Of a stretch of DNA of 9,765 nucleotides, positions 5,270 to 9,765 are shown in pieces. Position 1 is the stretch's first letter, and each line of letters opens with the position of its first letter. The DNA comes from Spirochaetaceae bacterium (GTDB lineage: Bacteria; Spirochaetota; Spirochaetia; Treponematales; Breznakiellaceae). The notes under the pieces are model-generated. The model ran no database searches and had not been told where the DNA came from. It worked only from the letters and a program-made list of their open reading frames with translations. Location of the stretch: the NCBI GenBank assembly GCA_031257995.1, contig JAIRNN010000356.1, forward strand, positions 1-9,765, given 5' to 3'. A program made the position numbers and the translations under genes.

Positions 5270-5545
5270 CAGTGAGATGTCCTACGTGTAGGCTTTTTTG
5301 CCGAGACATCCGACACAGAAGGAGATTATGTCCAGCCGGATTTCCGGCGAACGTTAGCCTTGATACGTCCGGGCGGACGCTGAGGAGCCTTTGGTTCCCT
5401 TGTGCATGGATACCGCGGCAACTTCGGTTGCCTTCGCGTCATGGTATTTTCATGCCCGCTGGCGTTACGCGGCATACCACGCGAACCGCGCGATGGCTGA
5501 GACTGCTCCCCGGAGCGCGGATGCCGCACAAGGCGTTTTTTATTT
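5270..5545 (+). ncRNA. structured non-coding spacer of the DGR RNA
   Basis: Between TR and the reverse transcriptase there is no credible gene. The strand carries several inverted repeats: GATGTC (5276-5281) with GACATC (5305-5310) closing a small branched element that contains GGC-T6-GCC; GCCGGA/TCCGGC (5335-5348); GGCAAC-TTCG-GTTGCC (5417-5432), a C(UUCG)G tetraloop hairpin that can be extended by CGC/GCG and ATACC/GGTAT (5410-5447); and GCTC/GAGC (5505-5516). In BPP-1 the RNA just 3' of TR binds RT-Avd and primes cDNA synthesis, so this is a likely functional equivalent. No probing or alignment was possible. Confidence 0.6.
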
Positions 5546-6904
5546 ATGACAAACGCGGAACGGCGCGAAGGAAGATACCTGAGGCGAAAAGCGCGGCGCG
5601 AAACCTCGAAACAGGCAAGGCTTGGAATCTATGACGATTTCGCGCGGGTTGCCGACACCGATAATTTATACAAATCTTTCCGCAAGGCGATGAAGGGTGT
5701 CTCGTGGAAAGAATCGGTACAACGCTACGAGATCAACGCCCTGAGAAACGTTATAGAAACCAAGCGCAAACTGCTTGCCGGAGAAACCCTCCAGATGGGG
5801 TTTGTGGAATTCGATATAAACGAACGGGGGAAATTGCGCCATATAAAAAGCGACCATATAATAAAACGTGTGGTAGACAAATGCCTGTGCGAGAATGTGG
5901 TGGTTCCGCTGTTATCCAACAGCCTGATATACGATAACGGAGCGAGCATAAAAGGGAAAGGCGTACATTTCGCGCTGCGCCGCCTTGTCAGGCATTTATC
6001 GGGATATTACCGGAGCAACGGGCGATCCAATGAAGGATATGCCCTTGTGGTGGACTTTTCAAAGTTTTTCGACAGCATAAACCACGCGATACTTTTTCAT
6101 CTGCAAAACAAAATTATAAAAGACCAGCGAATCAGGCGTTTAATTTACAGTTACATCACCGCTTTCGGGGACGGCGTTTCGCTGGGTCTTGGAAGCCAAG
6201 TATCCCAGATTTCGGCGATATTTTATCCGTCCATTTTGGATCATTATATAAAAGAGCGTTTAAGAATTAAATACTATGGCCGTTACATGGACGATTTATA
6301 TTTAATTCATCACGATAAAGAATACCTGAAAAAATGCCTGAAAGAAATATTGAGAATATGCGGAGTGTTGAAAATTAAAACAAACGAAAAGAAAACAAGG
6401 ATAGTAAAATTAAGCGGGGGGATTAACTTTCTAAAAGGGAAATACCGGTTAATGCCGTCAGGGAAAGTATTGCGCTTGCCGGTGTCGGACAGCGCGAAGC
6501 GTATGAAACGCAAATTGAGAAAATTTAAAAAACTCATTGACGAAGGCAAGATGAGTTACGATGACCTGCGCTGCGCCTACCAGTCATGGCGGGGAAATTT
6601 CAGACGGCGGTTTAACGCTTTTCATCAAGTGCATTTCGCGGATAAATTATATTTTGATTTATTTATCGAAGGGAGAGACGTTAACGAAAAATATAAATTT
6701 TTCGACAGGGATTATATCACCCCGGCAGAATATAAAAAACGGACGGGGCTTAACTATAAAGGGGACGTGTATATCCTTGACAGCGATGACAACGGTTGCC
6801 GTTTTTGGGTAAAAGCCAAATACAGGGAAATTAAAAACTTTTCACTTCCTATGGTTTGCGCTTTGAAACCGCGCAAACCGCGAAGAAACTGGCGGCCCTC
6901 TTAA
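5546..6904 (+). CDS. DGR reverse transcriptase
   Basis: RNA-dependent DNA polymerase that copies the TR transcript with adenine-specific infidelity. Of 452 residues, motif A is VVDFSKFFDSINH (168-180, catalytic D170), and the catalytic box is YMDD (247-250) in KYYGRYMDDLYLIH. Motif 4 is GLGSQVSQ (214-221), the DGR-type (L/I)GSxxSQ in place of the QGxxxSP of most retroviral and group II intron enzymes. Later motifs are KTNEKKTR (278-285) and GGINFLKGKYR. The N-terminus is strongly basic. Beyond the thumb there is a C-terminal extension of about 80 residues containing YKGDVYILDSDDNGCRFWVK. Only a distant AAGG (5530-5533) precedes ATG 5546, suggesting modest translation. The stop overlaps that of the convergent integrase. 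Confidence 0.93.
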   Translation: MTNAERREGRYLRRKARRETSKQARLGIYDDFARVADTDNLYKSFRKAMKGVSWKESVQRYEINALRNVIETKRKLLAGETLQMGFVEFDINERGKLRHIKSDHIIKRVVDKCLCENVVVPLLSNSLIYDNGASIKGKGVHFALRRLVRHLSGYYRSNGRSNEGYALVVDFSKFFDSINHAILFHLQNKIIKDQRIRRLIYSYITAFGDGVSLGLGSQVSQISAIFYPSILDHYIKERLRIKYYGRYMDDLYLIHHDKEYLKKCLKEILRICGVLKIKTNEKKTRIVKLSGGINFLKGKYRLMPSGKVLRLPVSDSAKRMKRKLRKFKKLIDEGKMSYDDLRCAYQSWRGNFRRRFNAFHQVHFADKLYFDLFIEGRDVNEKYKFFDRDYITPAEYKKRTGLNYKGDVYILDSDDNGCRFWVKAKYREIKNFSLPMVCALKPRKPRRNWRPS

Positions 6905-8181
6905 TCCCCCGGCAGCAACGCGCCAAACGCCTCGATCTGGGCGTTGCTGATTTTTTCCCGGTCGCCGGGAACGCGGTGGTCGGCATAGCGCTGTAAGACC
7001 AGCGCGGTCTTGTGCCCGGTTTGCGACTGGACAAGTTTCCCTTCAAGACGCTGAACCATAAAGGTCGCGAAAAAATGCCGCCACGAATGAAACGTGTATT
7101 CGCGGGCTTGCGCGGGTTCCATGCCGGAAGCCTCCAGAGCTTCCCGGAGACCACGGGAAAATATACGCTGCTCAATGGGTTTTTCAGGGGAAATCTCGGC
7201 CCAAAAGACGGGGGACTCTGGCCCGTATCCGTGCGGATTGAGAGAGGTGGTTTCCCGGAGCGCGTCCATTACAAACCGGAAGGGAAGCTCCACCACGCGA
7301 TCCTCGTTGTTCTTTGTTGTTTTATACCCGTCAACACGGTTCCACGAATGCCGGATATACAGGCAGCCCTCTCCCAGATCGCCCGCCCTGAGCGCCTGTA
7401 TTTCCCCGGAACGAAGCCCGGTGACGGCGGCAAGCATATTGGCGGCTTTGGCCCGGCAGTCCGGCCACTCAAGACTAAAGATTTTTGTGACAATGTCGGG
7501 CGTGAGGATTTTGCGCTTGCGCTCCCTGCCGGAGAACATCACGAGGCCCAGCGTGACATCAAGCGGTATTTTTTCTTTCCGGTAAGCCCAGCGGAGGGGT
7601 ATGCACCCGACAAGCATAATTTTATTTTTTCGCTGGTGCCCGACCGGAAGCGCGGCCACGCTGTCGGCAAAGGCGTTGACATCATCTTTCGTGACGTCGC
7701 CGAGCCGCTTGTCCTTAAAATACGGTTCCCAGTGTTTTACGATTGTTCGCAAAGACTCGTTCACATAACTCTTGTGAATGGAATTTTGCCGCCTGAGTTT
7801 TTCCCGGACATAGGGGGAATTGTCCCAGTCCCAGAATTCTTTAAGGTAATCGGCAAGAAGCGGCCCGTCCGGCCCGCCCGCGAAAACGCACGACTTCACG
7901 AAACCGCGATCCCGCAGGACACCGACAAGCATTTCAACATCGCGAACGGTGAGGGATGTTTCCCGCAGTAGCTTTCGGATGGAATCTGCCGGGACACTGA
8001 CGGGGCCTTCTTTGCGCGGGATACCCTCGCGGTACCAGACCCACGCCTGTTTAACGGCGTCGGCGTACTTTTCTTTGCGGGTACTGACAGCCGGCAAATA
8101 CCGGCCCGTAGCCTCGTCTTTGAACGCGACCAGATACGCGGACCTGCCGACACGGCGATAGACGGAGAAGGGCTGAACCAT
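6901..8181 (-). CDS. int: tyrosine recombinase/integrase
   Basis: This is a 426-residue phage-type site-specific recombinase. Catalytic residues are all present: R257 in TGLRSGEIQALR, a beta-hairpin lysine near K287/K290 (GYKTTKNNEDR), H365 and R368 in FHSWRHFFAT, H390 in QTGHKT, and nucleophile Y399 in LQRYADH. The N-terminal part (1-110) would contain the arm-binding region and 115-220 a core-binding SAM-like domain. The ATG at 8181 is preceded on the minus strand by AAGGA at 7 bases, a good ribosome binding site. It starts 125 bases from a tRNA-Lys gene and points away from it, the standard layout for integration at a tRNA 3' end. It is intact, so the element may still be mobile. Confidence 0.92.
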   Translation of the reverse strand: MVQPFSVYRRVGRSAYLVAFKDEATGRYLPAVSTRKEKYADAVKQAWVWYREGIPRKEGPVSVPADSIRKLLRETSLTVRDVEMLVGVLRDRGFVKSCVFAGGPDGPLLADYLKEFWDWDNSPYVREKLRRQNSIHKSYVNESLRTIVKHWEPYFKDKRLGDVTKDDVNAFADSVAALPVGHQRKNKIMLVGCIPLRWAYRKEKIPLDVTLGLVMFSGRERKRKILTPDIVTKIFSLEWPDCRAKAANMLAAVTGLRSGEIQALRAGDLGEGCLYIRHSWNRVDGYKTTKNNEDRVVELPFRFVMDALRETTSLNPHGYGPESPVFWAEISPEKPIEQRIFSRGLREALEASGMEPAQAREYTFHSWRHFFATFMVQRLEGKLVQSQTGHKTALVLQRYADHRVPGDREKISNAQIEAFGALLPGD

Positions 8182-8216
8182 AACATAATCCTTCGCGGCA
8201 AGGGAACGATGGCGTT

Positions 8217-8237
8217 ATGTGTCGTTCATGTGTCGTT
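8217..8237 (-). repeat. tandem 10-bp direct repeat upstream of int
   Basis: ATGTGTCGTT occurs at 8217-8226 and again at 8228-8237, an 11-base period that puts both copies on the same helix face. They lie 36 bases or more upstream of the int start, where arm-type integrase sites, excisionase sites or a repressor operator would be expected. A CATAAC/GTTATG inverted pair (8179-8184, 8214-8219) overlaps the int start and the first copy. Confidence 0.5.
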
Positions 8238-8270
8238 TCTTTTTGTTACGGCTCCCTTCTCCGGGCGGCC

Positions 8271-8297
8271 TTGTTGTAAATCGTTGTGTTACAACAA
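8271..8297. repeat. perfect 9-bp inverted repeat between int and tRNA-Lys
   Basis: TTGTTGTAA (8271-8279), nine-base spacer, TTACAACAA (8289-8297). An alternative internal pairing is GTTGT (8283-8287) with ACAAC (8291-8295). No T-run follows on either strand, so terminator function is unlikely. It sits 10 bases from the tRNA 3' end, suggesting an integrase core/arm site or an operator. Confidence 0.5.
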
Positions 8298-8306
8298 TTT
8301 AGGGTT

Positions 8307-8330
8307 TGAGCCGCGCGGGAATTGAACCCA
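8307..8330 (-). other. presumed attachment site at the tRNA-Lys 3' end
   Basis: Phage integrases next to a tRNA commonly recombine within the T arm and 3' acceptor. The bases encoding the T loop and acceptor are the candidate core, extending at the phage side to an undetermined boundary. The partner copy would lie beyond the left window edge and is not visible, so the exact limits are unsupported. Confidence 0.35.
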
Positions 8331-8379
8331 CGACCCACGCCTTAAAAGGGCGTTGCTCTACCGACTGAGCTAGCGGCCC
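8307..8379 (-). tRNA. tRNA-Lys (anticodon UUU)
   Basis: The reverse complement folds as a 73-base cloverleaf without an encoded CCA. The acceptor stem is GGGCCGC/GCGGCTC (one G-U) with discriminator A, the D arm GCTC-AGTCGGTA-GAGC, the anticodon stem ACGCC/GGCGT with loop CTTTTAA (anticodon TTT, decoding AAA/AAG), a variable loop of five bases, and the T arm GTGGG-TTCAATT-CCCGC. All invariant positions checked are present. It is likely the chromosomal integration target of the neighbouring integrase. Confidence 0.96.
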
Positions 8380-8405
8380 ATCCTCTTCCAAAGAGGCGGA
8401 GCGTT

Positions 8406-8434
8406 ATCCTAGCAAAGGCGGCGATAAATGTCAA
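8406..8434 (-). promoter_or_regulatory. sigma-70-type promoter of tRNA-Lys
   Basis: On the minus strand TTGACA (8434-8429) is followed after exactly 17 bases by TAGGAT (8411-8406), a near-consensus housekeeping promoter. The predicted start lies about 20 bases before the mature tRNA end. The leader contains a short stem CCTCTT/AAGAGG (8382-8396) immediately 5' of the tRNA. Confidence 0.8.
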
Positions 8435-8504
8435 GTGTTCGCATTGCCTCAAAATAAAATTCCAACCCAAACAGACCGTGCCGATGGAGGGATCGGAGGG
8501 TCAT

Positions 8505-9765
8505 ATGGGGTTAACTTTGCAACAAAAACAGGCATTGACCGGACGGCGGGCTCATCGCTGCCGGCAGCCGGACAAAAAAACTAAATCAAAAATCCCGGAC
8601 GAGTTTGTCCAAGCCGCCGGGTATAATCGTAAGTATGCCCCGCGCCCGCCGGCCCGTTGGGGGAAGGACGCCTTCCTCGCCGTGGACGGAAAACCGGTGA
8701 AACTCAAAGCGGGGGCCGCCAAACGGCGGCAGGGGGGCGGGAGAAAACCGGTCTGCGGGCCGGAAGGTATCGAATCGCGCAGGCGTATCCGGGCCTTTTT
8801 CCGGCGCCGGCGCGGGAAACTCCCGGCTCCCCTTATCCGGGAACAGATGTCCTTCTTTCAGGCATGGCCGGACTTCCGCATCACCCCGGCCATCAGGGAC
8901 AAGCTCCTTAAGACAAGCCCCGCAGCCATCGGCCGGGCCCTCAAAGAAGACCGGAAAAAACGGGCCGTCCGGGGTATCGGCGGTACTAAACCGGGAAAAC
9001 TCTTAAAAAAACATATTTCGGCGCGGACCTGTTACCCCTGGAATGAGCGGAAACGGCAAACAAGTTTGCTTGGCTTTTTTGAGATTGACACGGTTCGTCA
9101 CTGCGGCGGACGGGATTCCGGGGAGTTTTGTCTCGCCCTGGACGCCGCCGGCGCCGCTTCCGGGCGGACTGAACTCCGTCCCCTCCTCAATAAAGCCCAA
9201 AAATGGGTCTTGGAAGCCCGCCAGGATATCCACTCCCGCCTCCCCTTTCCCCTTTTAGGCATTGACAGCGGTAACGGCCCCGAATTTATCAAGAGGGGAA
9301 CCTTCGCCCTGTCGGGCTCGGTTGAGGAGCAACCATACCCTCCTGTCCCGGTGTGATTCCAGCCGTATCGCCTTTGCCAGAACCAGACCCTGTCATAAAA
9401 ACGACAACTGTTTTGCGGAACGAAAAAACCTTAAACGCGTCCGGAAGTATGCCGGCTGCCGCCGCTTCGATACCCCGCGCGAACACCAGGCCCCCGCTGA
9501 ACTTTACCGTTCCCTGCGCCCCCTCTTGAATTATTTCCTGCCTGCCGTCAAACTCATTGATAAGCGGCGGGCGGGTTCCAAAGCGCGCGAGGTCTGTGAT
9601 ACACCCGGGAGTCCCTGCCGGCGGCTGACGGGCTCCCCTAGCCTCTCGGCGGAGGTCAAGGCGGAACTGGCCCGGCGCTGCCGGCGGTACAATCCGGTTC
9701 TCCTCCAACAGGAGGTACACCGGGCGGTTGACGCGCTCATGGAGTTGAACCGGCAAAAGGCCCTC
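8505..9765 (+). pseudogene. degenerate ISNCY-like DDE transposase, continues past the window
   Basis: ATG 8505, behind GGAGGG, opens a transposase-like frame: MGLTLQQKQALT, an N-terminal helix-turn-helix region (DEFVQAAGYNRKY), then the integrase-core segment FFEIDTVRHCGGRDSGEF with the first catalytic Asp. The second box reads GIDSGNGPEF where the family has xDNGxEF: GGT at 9270-9272 replaces the expected Asp codon. The frame is lost at about 9309-9348, ending at TGA 9354-9356, and homology resumes in the +1 frame (RTRPCHKNDNCFAERKNLKR, with the third catalytic Glu) and stays open to the window end (QQEVHRAVDALMELNRQKAL). Lost catalytic residue plus frameshift make it inactive. IS ends were not identified. 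It lies on the chromosomal side of the tRNA. Confidence 0.8.
9308..9347 (+). repeat. short frame-breaking insertion with 6-bp direct repeats
   Basis: CCTGTC occurs at 9308-9313 and again at 9342-9347. Removing the 34 bases 9314-9347 restores one open transposase frame through both halves. Removing 40 bases (9309-9348) would also restore frame and fits the expected FA-x-C spacing better. The segment contains the hairpin GGTTG-AGGAG-CAACC (9320-9334). Confidence 0.5.

Noticed and set aside
5248..5634. 128-codon plus-strand frame starting in TR and overlapping the RT start
   Set aside because: The product is Arg/Pro/Cys-rich with no motif, runs through several stable inverted repeats, has no ribosome binding site, and overlaps the RT in another frame. 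The region is better explained as DGR RNA.
7012..7971. 319-codon plus-strand frame
   Set aside because: It is fully antisense to the integrase, whose catalytic residues are all present; its composition is shadow-like.
8478..8504. Upstream GTG start for the transposase
   Set aside because: The family-like sequence begins at the ATG at 8505, which has GGAGGG at the right distance; the extra nine residues match nothing.
9289..9756. 155-codon minus-strand frame at the right edge
   Set aside because: It is antisense to the second half of the transposase, whose plus-strand reading gives recognisable family motifs.
1..9765. CRISPR array or further VR copies
   Set aside because: Reading through the window I saw no regularly spaced repeats and no third copy of the TR/VR sequence.

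Overview
The window looks like the right-hand end of a prophage (or phage-derived element) from a spirochaete, most likely a gut-type Treponema. I infer this from remembered family resemblance, not a search: a DUF261-like protein typical of Borrelia/Treponema elements, a Treponema-style order of diversity-generating retroelement (DGR) parts, and moderately GC-rich DNA with GTG/TTG starts.

Layout, left to right. Bases 1-1310 hold a tightly packed run of small plus-strand genes resembling a lysis module: a DUF261-like protein cut by the window edge, two small membrane proteins (one holin-like), a remarkable pair of overlapping reading frames (724-1068 and 728-1117) that both look like membrane/coiled-coil proteins, and two mini-genes (29 and 34 aa). 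Bases 1374-4300 carry virion appendage genes: a 249-aa tail/fibre-type protein, then a modular protein with a phage baseplate-like N-terminus, three Ig-like repeats and a C-type-lectin-like C-terminal domain. An in-frame TAG at 3611-3613 splits that last gene.

Bases 4189-6904 form a complete DGR: variable repeat VR (4189-4286) at the 3' end of the target gene, a GC-rich hairpin just downstream (4318-4336), an intrinsic terminator (4368-4396), an Avd-like four-helix-bundle gene (4414-5148), the template repeat TR (5172-5269), a structured non-coding spacer (5270-5545) and a DGR-type reverse transcriptase (5546-6904). VR and TR align over 98 nt without gaps and all ten mismatches are at template adenines. 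Six of seven AAY (Asn) codons in TR have become Ser or Tyr in VR. This is the signature of adenine-directed mutagenic retrohoming, here diversifying a probable phage receptor-binding domain.

Bases 6901-8181 (minus) encode a complete tyrosine integrase whose stop codon overlaps that of the RT. It lies beside a tRNA-Lys(UUU) gene (8307-8379, minus) with a near-consensus promoter, the usual arrangement of an element integrated at a tRNA 3' end. The chromosomal side (8505 to the window end) is a decaying ISNCY-like transposase gene with a lost catalytic Asp and a short frame-breaking insertion.

The most interesting points are the DGR, the amber codon inside its target gene, the Ser/Tyr-only outcome of the present VR, the structured TR-RT spacer, and the dual-frame lysis-type genes.
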